In this document: one piece after another, positions 50,063 to 59,242 of the stretch
How the letters are laid out: each line of letters begins with the position of its first letter
Numbering within the stretch: position 1 is the stretch's first letter
From: DASXYG01 sp036502625
GTDB taxonomy: Bacteria > Actinomycetota > Actinomycetes > Streptosporangiales > Streptosporangiaceae
NCBI GenBank assembly: GCA_036502625.1
Contig: DASXYG010000015.1
Span: 1-64,000, forward strand
Direction: 5' to 3'
DNA: 64,000 bases
Program-made: the position numbers and the translations under genes
The notes under the pieces: model-generated
Database searches by the model: none
What the model was told of the DNA's origin: nothing
The model's input: the letters and a program-made list of their open reading frames with translations, nothing else

Positions 50063-51547
50063 TCAGGGCGCGCGGGCGAACTCGGCGCGCCACCGGGCCG
50101 GCAGGGCGTCGACGGCCACCTCCGTAAGGCCGTCGGTGGCGTACGCGTCGACCTCGGCGCGGGTCAGCGGCCACGGCGGCGGGCGGTCGTCGGTGCCGTC
50201 GGGGTCGCGGTAGGAGACGGTCAGCAGGGTGCCGCCGGGCGCGACCAGGCGGCCCACGTTGATGATCGCCGCGCGGCGCGGCGGCTCGGGCAGCGCCTGC
50301 ACCGTGTGCACCTCCACGACCAGGTCGTACGCGCGCAGCCAGGACGCGGGCGGGTCGAGGAGGTCGGCGGTGACGTAGCGGACGGCGGAGCCGGGGTGGC
50401 GGCCCGCGGCCTCGCGCACGGCGGTGGGCGAGATGTCGAACGCGGTGGTGGCGTAGCCGAGGCCGGCAACGAACTCCGCGTCGGCACCGAGCCCGCAGCC
50501 CACCACCAGGGCCGTACGGCCCGCGCCGGCCGGCCGCCGGAGCCGGGCCCATTCCGCGAGCAGCGGCTGCGGCTCGGCGCGGTCCCACGGCATGGCCACC
50601 TCGTCGGCGGCGGCCGCGGAGTACAGCGTGTCGAACCAGCCGGTGGCGTCGCCCGCGGCCAGCGCCTTGTGCGCGAGGCGGTCGGCCTGCATCGGCCAGC
50701 CGCCCGAGGTGTGCCGCAGGAGCGCCGGCACGAAGACGTCCCAGCAGGACGGCGGCGGCGCCTCGTGGCCGACGCCGTCGAGCGGGAGCAGCACGGCGCC
50801 GGGGATCGCGCGGGCCAGCGCCTCGCCGTGGGCGTACGGGAACATCGGGTCGTCGGTGCCGTGGGCGACCAGCGTGGGCGCGGTGATCGTGCCGAGCCGG
50901 TCGCGGACGCCCACGCCCTCGCCGGCGTGGAACTGGTTGCCGGACGCCGCCAGGTCGCGCGTACGGTCGGCGACCCGCGCCGCGATCTCGCGCAGCCGCG
51001 CTTCGCCCGCCCCGGCCGGACCGCTGTACGGCAGGTGGAGGGCCACGATGTACGCGATGACGGCTTCGCGGTCGGTCCAGTCGGGCTCGGCGGGCGGGTC
51101 GGCGAAGACGGTGTGCAACCGCTGCGCGGGCGGCGGGAGCGGCTCGGGGCCGGGGCCGTCGGGCGTGGTGTCGACGAGCGTGAGCGTGGCCACGCGGTCG
51201 GGGTGGCGCACGGCGATGCGCTGGGCGAGCATGCCGCCCGCGGACATGCCCACGATGTGCGCGGCGCCGACGCCGAGGGCGTCGAGCAGGCCGAGCGCGT
51301 CGTCGGCCAGGTCGTCGCCGGAGTACGCGGGACGGCCCGGCGGAGAGGCGGTGGCGGCGCCGGTGTCGCGGGCGTCGTACCTGATCACCCGGCGCGCCCC
51401 GGCGGCGAGCCGGGCGCACAGCGCGGTGTCCCACCAGTCCATGGCGGCCGTCGCGCCGCCGATCAGCAGGATGGCGGGGTCGCCGGCGTCGCCGAACTCC
51501 TCGGCGCACAGCTCGACGCCGTTCACCTTGATCATCCGTACGCCCAT
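50063..51547 (-). CDS. Alpha/beta-hydrolase fused to a class I SAM methyltransferase
   Basis: One uninterrupted 494-residue frame with two enzyme domains. Residues 5-290 are an alpha/beta hydrolase: Ser102 in VGMSAGG, Asp in AHGTDDPMFP and His in GVGHEAP complete the triad. Residues about 320-494 are a methyltransferase with LVVGCGLGADAEFVAGLGY (SAM motif I) and acidic FDIS, ending after a YRDPDGTDDRPP loop. The two are normally separate proteins; the join may couple ester hydrolysis with methylation. ATG at 51547 follows GGCGGAG. It is divergent from a padR gene with two matching operators between them. Substrates unknown. Confidence 0.85.
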   Translation of the reverse strand: MGVRMIKVNGVELCAEEFGDAGDPAILLIGGATAAMDWWDTALCARLAAGARRVIRYDARDTGAATASPPGRPAYSGDDLADDALGLLDALGVGAAHIVGMSAGGMLAQRIAVRHPDRVATLTLVDTTPDGPGPEPLPPPAQRLHTVFADPPAEPDWTDREAVIAYIVALHLPYSGPAGAGEARLREIAARVADRTRDLAASGNQFHAGEGVGVRDRLGTITAPTLVAHGTDDPMFPYAHGEALARAIPGAVLLPLDGVGHEAPPPSCWDVFVPALLRHTSGGWPMQADRLAHKALAAGDATGWFDTLYSAAAADEVAMPWDRAEPQPLLAEWARLRRPAGAGRTALVVGCGLGADAEFVAGLGYATTAFDISPTAVREAAGRHPGSAVRYVTADLLDPPASWLRAYDLVVEVHTVQALPEPPRRAAIINVGRLVAPGGTLLTVSYRDPDGTDDRPPPWPLTRAEVDAYATDGLTEVAVDALPARWRAEFARAP

Positions 51548-51612
51548 CTCCGCCTCCGTCGCCGGTGCGCACCTGACACGGAAACGACCGTAGCGGGTGC
51601 CCCCGACATCTA

Positions 51613-51656
51613 TAGTTGACATCAACTAGTCGATACCTGATAGTTGATGTCAACTA
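51613..51656. promoter_or_regulatory. Twin PadR-type operators with promoter
   Basis: TAGTTGACATCAACTA (51613-51628) and its exact reverse complement TAGTTGATGTCAACTA (51641-51656), spaced 28 bases centre to centre. The first contains TTGACA (51616-51621), which can act as a -35 box with CTGATA (51637-51642) as -10 for padR. Position between the fusion gene and padR implies joint autorepression. Confidence 0.8.
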
Positions 51657-51669
51657 ATAGGGAGTCCCG

Positions 51670-52266
51670 ATGGCGAAGCCCCGCACCGTTGCCAACCCGC
51701 TCGCCCTGGCCGTGCTCGCCTTCCTTTCCAGGGAGCCGATGCACCCGTACGAACTGGGCAAGCGGCTCCAAGAGGCGGAGAAGGACCGCAGCTTCAAGTA
51801 CAACCGCGGTTCGCTGTACATGGTGGTCAAGCAGCTCGCGAAGGCGGGGTTCGTGGCCGACCGGGAGACCGTCCGCGACGCCGCGCGCCCCGAGCGCACC
51901 CTGTACGAGATCACCGACGACGGCCGCGCCGAGCTGCGCGACTGGCTGCGCGAGCTGCTCGCGGAGCCGCGCGAGGAGTACCCCCTGTTCGGCGCGGCCC
52001 TCTCGCTGATCGTCGTGCTGCCGCCGGAGGAGGCGACCACGCTGCTCGAACAGCGGCTGGCCGCCTTGGCCGAGGCGCGCGCGGACACGCGTACGGCCAT
52101 CAAGCGGGCCGCCGAGGCCGAGGTGCTGTGGGTCTTCTCGATCGAGGAGGAGTACCGCCTCGCCGTGCTCGACGCCGAGTACCGCTTCGTCACCGGGCTC
52201 ATCACATCGCTGCGGCGGCCGGACTACGTCCAGGCGTGGCAGGACTTCTTCGGGAGGCGGACATGA
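51670..52266 (+). CDS. PadR family transcriptional regulator
   Basis: Protein of 198 residues: an N-terminal winged helix (LAVLAFLSREPMHPYELGKRL ... NRGSLYMVVKQLAKAGFV, about 10-80) and a C-terminal helical Vir_C-like domain. PadR proteins usually repress a nearby detoxification or efflux gene until bound by an aromatic compound. AGGGAG precedes the ATG. It controls, by position, the divergent hydrolase-methyltransferase gene and the monooxygenase gene whose ATG overlaps its stop. Confidence 0.92.
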   Translation: MAKPRTVANPLALAVLAFLSREPMHPYELGKRLQEAEKDRSFKYNRGSLYMVVKQLAKAGFVADRETVRDAARPERTLYEITDDGRAELRDWLRELLAEPREEYPLFGAALSLIVVLPPEEATTLLEQRLAALAEARADTRTAIKRAAEAEVLWVFSIEEEYRLAVLDAEYRFVTGLITSLRRPDYVQAWQDFFGRRT

Positions 52267-53486
52267 CGGACGTACGAACCGCGATGGTGATCGGCGGCGG
52301 CATCGCCGGGCCGGTCACGGCGCTGGCCCTGCGCCGCGCCGGCATCGAGGCGACGGTCTACGAGGCGTACGAGGGCAACGCCGACGGCGTCGGCGGGACG
52401 ATGGCCATCGCGCCGAACGGGCTCGACGCGCTGGACGCCGTCGGCGCGGGCGAGCTCGTCGCCGGGCTGGGCCAGCCCATCACCCGCACCCGCGTCACCG
52501 ACGGCGCGGGCCGCCCGATCATGGGCTTCGACCACCTCGCCGACCTGCCGCCCAGCCGTGCGCTGTGGCGCGACCGGCTGTACCGCGCGCTGCACGACCA
52601 CGCGGCGGCCCGGGGCGTGCCGATCGTGCCGGGCAAGCGGCTCGTGGCCACGGCCGAGGACGACGGCGCCGTCACCGCGACGTTCGCCGACGGCGGCACC
52701 GCGCGCGCCGACATCCTGGTCGGCGCCGACGGCATCCACTCGACCGTCCGCGGGCTCATCGACCCGGCCGCGCCGGGCCCGGACCGCGTGCCGCTGCTCA
52801 ACCTGTGCGGCCTGTCCGAGTACGCGCCGCCGAACGCCCATCCGACCACCACGTACTTCGCGTTCGGCCGGCGCGGCTTCCTCGGCTACTGGGTGCAGCC
52901 GGACGGCCGTACGGCCTGGTTCGCCAACGTGCCGTTCGCCGATCCGGTCCTCGCCGAGAAGCTGCGCGCGACGACCTCGGGCGAATGGCTCACCCGGCTG
53001 CGCGGCATCTACGCCGACGATGTCCCGGGCCGCGAGCTGATGGCGCGCGGCGACCCCGCGACCGTCGCGTGCCTCGGCTGGGTGGACATCATGCCGCGGG
53101 TGCCGCACTGGTCGCGCGGCCGGATGGTGCTGGTCGGCGACTCCGTGCACGCGCCGTCGCCGAGCTCGGGCCAGGGCGCGTCGCTGGCCGCCGAGAGCGG
53201 TGTCCAGCTCGCCCGGTGCCTGCGCGACCTGCCGGACGTGCCGGCGGCGTTCGCGGCGTACGAGGGGATGCGGCGCGGCCGGGTGGAGAAGGTCGCGGCG
53301 CGCGCGTCGAAGACGAACAACAGCAAGACCGTGGGCCCGGCGGCCATCACGATGATGCGGCTGGTGATGCCGCTGATGTCGCGGCTGTTCATGACGCCGG
53401 AGAAGACGATCGGGTTCGAGCACCGGCACCGCATCGACTTCGACGCCCCGGTGGAGGCGCCCGCGCTGGCGCGCGCGGCCCGCTAG
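52263..53486 (+). CDS. FAD-dependent aromatic monooxygenase
   Basis: Protein of 407 residues of the PHBH/UbiH group: N-terminal FAD site VIGGGIAGPVTALALRRAG, the NADPH/FAD-linked DG motif LVGADGIHSTVRG, and VLVGDSVHAPSPSSGQGASLA near residue 290. It adds one oxygen to an aromatic or polyketide substrate. ATG at 52263 overlaps the padR stop (ATGA), so regulator and enzyme are translationally coupled. Together with the hydrolase-methyltransferase it suggests a small tailoring or detoxification unit. Confidence 0.92.
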   Translation: MTDVRTAMVIGGGIAGPVTALALRRAGIEATVYEAYEGNADGVGGTMAIAPNGLDALDAVGAGELVAGLGQPITRTRVTDGAGRPIMGFDHLADLPPSRALWRDRLYRALHDHAAARGVPIVPGKRLVATAEDDGAVTATFADGGTARADILVGADGIHSTVRGLIDPAAPGPDRVPLLNLCGLSEYAPPNAHPTTTYFAFGRRGFLGYWVQPDGRTAWFANVPFADPVLAEKLRATTSGEWLTRLRGIYADDVPGRELMARGDPATVACLGWVDIMPRVPHWSRGRMVLVGDSVHAPSPSSGQGASLAAESGVQLARCLRDLPDVPAAFAAYEGMRRGRVEKVAARASKTNNSKTVGPAAITMMRLVMPLMSRLFMTPEKTIGFEHRHRIDFDAPVEAPALARAAR

Positions 53487-54070
53487 CGGGTGCTCTTCGC
53501 GCGCAGGCGTACGGCGCGGAGGACGTAGTCGGCGCCGGTGAGGACGGTGATGAGGACCGCGGCGTACATGACGATCGCGCGGGCCGGGAGCCAGATGCCG
53601 TCGAGCGGCAGGATGTACAGGCTGATAGCGATGACCTGGAGCACGGTCTTGATCTTGCCGCCGCGGCTGGCCGGGATGACGCCGTGGCGGATCACCCAGA
53701 AGCGCAGCAGCGTCACGCCGATCTCGCGGACGAGGATCACGGTGGTCACCCACCAGGCCAGCACGCCGAGCGCTGACAGGCTGATCAGCGCGCTGCCGGT
53801 GAGCGCCTTGTCGGCGATCGGGTCGGCGATCTTGCCGAAGTCGGTGACCAGGCCGCGGCGGCGGGCCAGCTCGCCGTCGACCAGGTCGGTCACGGACGCG
53901 AAGACGAACAGGACGAACGCCAGTGTGCGCCAGTCGCCTTCGCGGAGCAGGAGCCAGACGATGACCGGGACCAGCACCATGCGCAGCGCGGTCAGGAAGT
54001 TGGCGATGTTCCAGGCGCTGACCTGCGGCCGGGGTACGGCCGGGTCGCCTGGCGCGGGTCCGGTGCTCAT
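53483..54070 (-). CDS. pgsA: CDP-alcohol phosphatidyltransferase, phosphatidylglycerophosphate synthase type
   Basis: Protein of 195 residues with about five helices. The catalytic DLVDGELARRRG ... GKIADPIADK motif (DxxDGxxARx(8)GxxxDxxxD) is intact near residues 62-88. It makes phosphatidylglycerophosphate from CDP-diacylglycerol and glycerol-3-phosphate. ATG at 54068-54070 overlaps the rimO stop. Its stop codon shares the palindrome CTAG with the stop of the convergent monooxygenase gene. Confidence 0.93.
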   Translation of the reverse strand: MSTGPAPGDPAVPRPQVSAWNIANFLTALRMVLVPVIVWLLLREGDWRTLAFVLFVFASVTDLVDGELARRRGLVTDFGKIADPIADKALTGSALISLSALGVLAWWVTTVILVREIGVTLLRFWVIRHGVIPASRGGKIKTVLQVIAISLYILPLDGIWLPARAIVMYAAVLITVLTGADYVLRAVRLRAKSTR

Positions 54071-55515
54071 CGTCTGCTCACGACTTCGACGAGGTCGGCC
54101 ACCAGATCGACGCCGTCGGTCTCGGCGACCTTCGCGCGCACGAGGTCGCCGACCGCGAGGCCGTCGCCGCGGACGTACGTCGCGCCGTCGACCTCCGGGG
54201 CCTGGTGGGCGGCGCGGCCCTCGGCGGGCTCGCCGTCGTCGTCGGTGGAGCCGGGCGACTCGATCAGCACCTCGACGGTCTCGCCGAGCCGGTCGTCGGC
54301 GCGCTGGGCCATCAGTTCGTCGGCGAGCAGGCTGAAGCGTTCGAGGCGCTCGGCGACCTCCTCGGCGGGCAGCGCGCCGGGCAGGCCGGCCGCCTCCGTG
54401 CCGTCCTCCTCGGAGTAGCCGAACACGCCGATCGCGTCGAGCCGGGCGCCCACCAGGAACGCCTCGAGTTCGTCGGCGTCGGCGGGCGTCTCGCCGGGGA
54501 ACCCGACGATGAAGTTGGAGCGCACACCCGCCTCGGGCACGCGGGCGCGGACCGTCTCGATGAGCTCGAGGAAGCGCGGGCGGTCGCCGAACCGCCGCAT
54601 GGCCCGCAGCACGGAGCCGCTGGCGTGCTGGAAGGACAGGTCGAAGTACGGCACGACGCCGGGCGTGCCGGTGAGGACGTCGATCAGGCCGGGGCGCACC
54701 TCGGCGGGCTGGAGGTACGTGACGCGGACGCGCGCGATGCCCGGCACCTCGGCCAACTGGGGCAGCAGCTTCTCCAGGGCGCGCAGGTCGCCGAGGTCCT
54801 TGCCGTACGACGTGGAGTTCTCGCTGACGAGGACCAGCTCGCGGACGCCGGAGCCGGCGAGCCAGCGCGCCTCGTCGAGGATCTCGGCGGCCCCGCGCGA
54901 GACGTACGCGCCGCGGAACGCCGGGATGGCGCAGAACGTGCACCGGCGGTCGCAGCCGGAGGCGATCTTCAGCGGGGCGGCCGGGCCGTCGCCGAGCCGG
55001 CGCCGCAGCACGCGCGGCCCGGACGCGGGCGCCACACCCTCGGGGAGGTCGCCGTGGCCGGGCTGGGCCACCGGTGCCGTACGCCGCTCGACGGGCGAGA
55101 TCGGCAGCATCGTACGGCGGTCGCGCGGGGTGTGCGCGGTGAGCTTCCGGCCGGCCGCCACGTCGTCGAGGCGCTCGCCGATCGCGGCGTAGTCGTCGAA
55201 GCCGAGGACCGCGGCCGCCTCGGGCAGCGCGTCGGCCAGCTCCGAGCCGTAGCGCTCGGCCATGCACCCGGCGGCGACGACCTTCGCGCCGGAGTCGGAC
55301 GCGGCGAGCAGCGTGTCGACGGACTCCTGCTTGGCGGCCTCGATGAACCCGCACGTGTTGACGACCACCACCTCGGCGTCGTCTCCGTCGTCGACGAGGC
55401 GCCAGCCGGCGGCCTCGATGCGCGCGGCCAGCTCCTCGGAGTCGACGTCGTTCCTGGCGCACCCCAGCGTCACCAGAGAGACGGCTCGCCGGGAATCGTC
55501 CCGGGGTGCGGTCAT
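54067..55515 (-). CDS. rimO: Ribosomal protein S12 methylthiotransferase
   Basis: Protein of 482 residues. The N-terminal cluster cysteines are in VTLGCARNDVDSE, VNTCGFIEAAKQES and AAGCMAERYG; the radical SAM motif is CDRRCTFC near residue 195, and a C-terminal TRAM domain follows (about 395-480). GFIEAAKQES is specific to RimO and distinguishes it from MiaB, also in this window. It methylthiolates Asp in S12. ATG at 55513-55515 follows GAGGAGG; it is coupled to pgsA by a stop-start overlap. Confidence 0.96.
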   Translation of the reverse strand: MTAPRDDSRRAVSLVTLGCARNDVDSEELAARIEAAGWRLVDDGDDAEVVVVNTCGFIEAAKQESVDTLLAASDSGAKVVAAGCMAERYGSELADALPEAAAVLGFDDYAAIGERLDDVAAGRKLTAHTPRDRRTMLPISPVERRTAPVAQPGHGDLPEGVAPASGPRVLRRRLGDGPAAPLKIASGCDRRCTFCAIPAFRGAYVSRGAAEILDEARWLAGSGVRELVLVSENSTSYGKDLGDLRALEKLLPQLAEVPGIARVRVTYLQPAEVRPGLIDVLTGTPGVVPYFDLSFQHASGSVLRAMRRFGDRPRFLELIETVRARVPEAGVRSNFIVGFPGETPADADELEAFLVGARLDAIGVFGYSEEDGTEAAGLPGALPAEEVAERLERFSLLADELMAQRADDRLGETVEVLIESPGSTDDDGEPAEGRAAHQAPEVDGATYVRGDGLAVGDLVRAKVAETDGVDLVADLVEVVSRR

Positions 55516-55657
55516 CGGTTCCTCCTCGGCGGATTTCAAACGTCAGGCCCTGAGGATACGAGCCCGCGGTGACAGCTCGGCGACGCGGTCGCCTCAGGGG
55601 ACCGCGCCGACTGTACGGGCCGAGCCTGAGCCGTACCTGTCAGGGCGAGTATGGGGG

Positions 55658-56413
55658 CTAGGCGGCCGTGGGGTCGCCGGGGCCGAAGGACAGGCGGATC
55701 ACGTCGCCCTCGCTGCCGGGCTTGCCGACGTCCTTGCCGTTGACCCGCAGGCGGACGCCGCCGGCGTTGCCGACGATCAGCTTGAGCTTCTTCTTCGCCG
55801 ACCACGACTTCACCGCGGTGGCGTCGACCAGGCCCTCGAAGAGCTGCTTGCCGCCGTCGTCGTGCACGCTGACCCAGGTGTTCTCCACAGCGGACAGGCG
55901 CACGGTGACCTGGCCGGGGGCCATCGCGACCGGGCCCGAGCTCTTCGTCGGTGTCGGGGTGGGGGTGGTCGTGCGCGCGGGGGCGGCGGCGGAGTGGCGC
56001 GGGTCGGCGGACGTGTTCGCGTCGCCGCCCTTCCCCCCGGTGAGCAGCTTGACGGCGCCGAACGCGACCACGACGATCAGCGCCACCGCCATGGCGGCCG
56101 CCCAGTTGGGACGGCGGCGCTCGCCCATCTTGATCGGCGTCTCGGGTTCGAAGACCTCGACGGCGCTCGTCGGCTGCGGCGCGCCGCCATGGGCGTCGTC
56201 GTACTCCTGGACCAGCGGCGCGGCGTCGGCGCCGACCGCCTGGGCGATGGCGCGGACGTGGCCGCGCGCGTAGAAGTCGCCGCCGCTCAGGGAGAAGTCG
56301 TCGCGCTCGATGGCCCGGATCACCGCACCGCGGATCCGGGTCGACTCGCTGACCTGACCCACCGAGAGCCCGGCACGCTGCCTCGCCGCCGACAGAGTCT
56401 CGCCGATGCTCAC
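55658..56413 (-). CDS. RodZ-like protein (HTH, membrane helix, DUF4115)
   Basis: Protein of 251 residues. An N-terminal HTH_25 domain (MSIGETLSAARQRAGLSV ... YARGHVRAIAQAVG, about 1-70), a single membrane helix near 105-122 and a Thr/Pro-rich linker lead to a C-terminal beta domain (DUF4115) with WVSVHDDGGKQLFEGLV. This is the actinobacterial RodZ-like architecture, linked to cell shape. It follows ftsK (141 bases apart) and precedes rimO (142 bases) on the same strand. Here the HTH probably binds protein rather than DNA. Confidence 0.88.
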   Translation of the reverse strand: MSIGETLSAARQRAGLSVGQVSESTRIRGAVIRAIERDDFSLSGGDFYARGHVRAIAQAVGADAAPLVQEYDDAHGGAPQPTSAVEVFEPETPIKMGERRRPNWAAAMAVALIVVVAFGAVKLLTGGKGGDANTSADPRHSAAAPARTTTPTPTPTKSSGPVAMAPGQVTVRLSAVENTWVSVHDDGGKQLFEGLVDATAVKSWSAKKKLKLIVGNAGGVRLRVNGKDVGKPGSEGDVIRLSFGPGDPTAA

Positions 56414-56554
56414 GCTCAGCCTCCCGCGTGCCCGATTTCCGGTCTGGCCGGATACATACCGTCCGCCTACCGCGAACGTTTTGCCAGTCTACGCAAGAGA
56501 CGCTTTACAAGCGATACGCCGACCGCCCGCGATTCGCACTCGGCAATTCACCGA

Positions 56555-59122
56555 TCAATCGCCGCGCAGCCGCGTCATCACTTCGGGCAGGTCGTCGGGC
56601 TTCACCAACACATCGCGCGCTTTTGAGCCCTCACTGGGGCCGACGATGTCGCGGCTCTCCATGAGGTCCATGAGCCGGCCCGCCTTGGCGAAGCCGACCC
56701 GCAGCTTGCGCTGGAGCATGGACGTCGAGCCGAACTGGGTCGTGACGACCAGCTCGATGGCCTGGAGGAGCACCTCCATGTCCTCGCCGACGTCCTCGTC
56801 GATCTCCTTCTTCTTCGGCCCGACGTCGGCGACGTCCTCGCGGTAGTCCGGCTCGGCCTGCTTCTTGCAGTGCGCGACGATGCCGTTGATCTCGGAGTCC
56901 GACACGAAGGCGTTCTGCAGGCGCAGCGGCTTGCTCGCGCCCATGGGCAGGAACAACGCGTCGCCCTGGCCGACCAGCTTCTCCGCGCCCGGCTGGTCGA
57001 GGATGACCCGGCTGTCGGAGAGGCTGGACGTGGCGAACGCCAGCCGCGACGGCACGTTCGCCTTGATCAGCCCGGTGACGACGTCGACGGACGGACGCTG
57101 CGTGGCCAGCACCAGGTGGATGCCGGCGGCGCGGGCGAGCTGCGTGATCCGCACGATGGAGTCCTCGACGTCACGCGGCGCGACCATCATCAGGTCGGCC
57201 AGCTCGTCGACGATCACCAGCAGGTAGGGGTACGGCTGGTAGACGCGCTCGCTGCCCGGCGGCGGAACGAGTTTCCCGGCGCGCACCGCCTTATTGAAAT
57301 CGTCGATATGCCGGAATCCCGAGGCCGCGAGGTCGTCATATCGCCGGTCCATTTCACCGACGACCCACTGCAGCGCCTCGGCCGCCTTTTTCGGATTAGT
57401 GATAATCGGCGTGATGAGATGCGGAATGCCCTCGTACGACGACAATTCGACGCGCTTCGGGTCGACGAGAATGAGCCGGACCTCATCGGGCACGGAGCGC
57501 ATCAGCACCGAGGTGATGAGCCCGTTGATGCACGTCGACTTGCCCGCCCCGGTGGCGCCCGCGATCAGGATGTGCGGCATCTTCGCGAGGTTCGCGACCA
57601 CGATGCGGCCCTCGACGTCCTTGCCGAGGCCCACGACCATCGGATGGTGGTCCGAGGTCGCGACGGTCGACCTGAGGACGTCGCCGAGGCTGACGATCTC
57701 CTTGTCGACGTTCGGGATCTCCACGCCGATCGCCGACTTGCCGGGGATCGGCGACAGGATGCGCACGTCGGCGGACTTCACGGCGAGCGAGATGTTCTTG
57801 CTGAGCGCGGTCACCCGCTCGACCTTCACGGCCGGGCCGAGCTCGATCTCGTAGCGCGTGATCGTCGGGCCGCGGGTGAACCCGGTGACCTGGGCGTCGA
57901 CGTTGAACTGCTCGAGCACGCTGGTCAGCGCCTCGACGACGGTGTCGTTCGCGCGGGTGCGCGGCTTCGGCGCGCTGCCCGCCTTCAGCAGCGTCGGCTT
58001 CGGCAGGTGGTAGTCGCCGTCGGTGGCCGCGGTGATGTCGAGCTGCTCGGACAGCGGCGGCGCAGGTGTGGGGTCAGGCGGCAGCGGCGGCGGGAGCGGC
58101 CGCTCGGCCACCACGTCGCCGGGGTCGGGGTCGTCGCCGAGGTCGGCGCCGTAGTCGGGCAGCGGCGCACCGGCGCCGGGGGCGGCCGCGCCGCGCACCG
58201 GCTCGTGGCGTACGGGCGTGTCGTACGGCTTGGAGTGGTCGATGATCTCCAGGCCGACGTCGTCCTCGTCGTCGTCCGCCTTGGACGTGCCGCGCTTCTT
58301 CTTGGACCGGCCCGCGGAACCGTCCTCGCCGTCGCCTTCGCCGGCCGTGTGCGGGGACAGGAGGTCGCGCAGCTCCATGACCCGCTCGGGGATGCGGTGC
58401 ACGGGCGTGGCGGTGATGACCAGGATGCCGAAGACGGAGACCAGCCCGAGCAGCGGCGCGGCCACCCACGGCGTCAGCGTGCTGACGAGCGGGTACGACG
58501 CGGCGAACCCGATGACGCCGCCGCCGGCGCGCATCGCCGCCGCGCCGTCGGCCGGGACGACCGAGCCGTGGCCGATGTGCACGATGCCGAGGACGCCGAC
58601 CAGCAGCGCGGTCCAGCCGATGACCAGCCGCCCGGTCTCGCCGTTGCGGTCCGGGTGGCGCAGCAGCCGCCATGCCAGCAGCGCGAGCAGCAGCGGCAGG
58701 AGCGGCGCGACCGAGCCGAACCCGCCGCGTACGACCCCGGTGATGACGTCGGCCACCAGCCCGGCCTGCCGCCACCAGGTGAACGCGGCGACGATGATCG
58801 CGACGCCGAGCGCGACCAGCCCGAGGCCGTCCCTGCGGTGTTCGGGGTCGAGGTCGCGCGCGCTCTGCCCGAACGCCCGCGCCATCGCGCCCACGCCGTG
58901 GGCGAACAGCATCCAGGCGCCCGTGACGAGCTTGCCGACGCCGATGAACAGCAGCGACACCGGGTCCTGGCGGGCGGGCGGCTTACGGCTCGGCGAACGG
59001 GACCTGCCCTTCGCGGAGGAGCCGGACTTGGTACGGGTCGAGCCGCCGCGCGACCGCGAAGACCCGCCGCGGGCGGGGGTGGACCCGGCCGGCGACCGCT
59101 TCTTGGGCGCACGAGTGGCCAT
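56555..59122 (-). CDS. ftsK: FtsK/SpoIIIE DNA translocase
   Basis: Protein of 855 residues. A basic, Ser/Arg/Gly-rich tail (1-45) and four to five membrane helices (to about 250) precede a Pro-rich linker, then the motor with GATGAGKS near residue 526 and VIVDELADLMM (Walker B). The C-terminal gamma winged helix (about 790-855) includes LQRKLRVGFAKAGRLMDLME, which reads polar DNA motifs. It pumps chromosomes across division and sporulation septa. The ATG at 59120-59122 (MATRAPKK) is chosen over one 9 bases upstream. Confidence 0.96.
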   Translation of the reverse strand: MATRAPKKRSPAGSTPARGGSSRSRGGSTRTKSGSSAKGRSRSPSRKPPARQDPVSLLFIGVGKLVTGAWMLFAHGVGAMARAFGQSARDLDPEHRRDGLGLVALGVAIIVAAFTWWRQAGLVADVITGVVRGGFGSVAPLLPLLLALLAWRLLRHPDRNGETGRLVIGWTALLVGVLGIVHIGHGSVVPADGAAAMRAGGGVIGFAASYPLVSTLTPWVAAPLLGLVSVFGILVITATPVHRIPERVMELRDLLSPHTAGEGDGEDGSAGRSKKKRGTSKADDDEDDVGLEIIDHSKPYDTPVRHEPVRGAAAPGAGAPLPDYGADLGDDPDPGDVVAERPLPPPLPPDPTPAPPLSEQLDITAATDGDYHLPKPTLLKAGSAPKPRTRANDTVVEALTSVLEQFNVDAQVTGFTRGPTITRYEIELGPAVKVERVTALSKNISLAVKSADVRILSPIPGKSAIGVEIPNVDKEIVSLGDVLRSTVATSDHHPMVVGLGKDVEGRIVVANLAKMPHILIAGATGAGKSTCINGLITSVLMRSVPDEVRLILVDPKRVELSSYEGIPHLITPIITNPKKAAEALQWVVGEMDRRYDDLAASGFRHIDDFNKAVRAGKLVPPPGSERVYQPYPYLLVIVDELADLMMVAPRDVEDSIVRITQLARAAGIHLVLATQRPSVDVVTGLIKANVPSRLAFATSSLSDSRVILDQPGAEKLVGQGDALFLPMGASKPLRLQNAFVSDSEINGIVAHCKKQAEPDYREDVADVGPKKKEIDEDVGEDMEVLLQAIELVVTTQFGSTSMLQRKLRVGFAKAGRLMDLMESRDIVGPSEGSKARDVLVKPDDLPEVMTRLRGD

Positions 59123-59203
59123 GATCCGCACCGTACAGGGAAGCCGCGCCGGATCGAACCCAACGCGCCGGAACCGTCACCTATTGGCGATTCCGCCGTT
59201 TCG

Positions 59204-59235
59204 CGTACGGTCCCCGGGCACGCGGGGACCGTACG
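59204..59235 (-). terminator. Terminator after RNase J
   Basis: Perfect 13-bp stem CGTACGGTCCCCG / CGGGGACCGTACG with a 6-base loop, 8-39 bases past the rnj stop. Confidence 0.85.
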
Positions 59236-59242
59236 GAACCGG

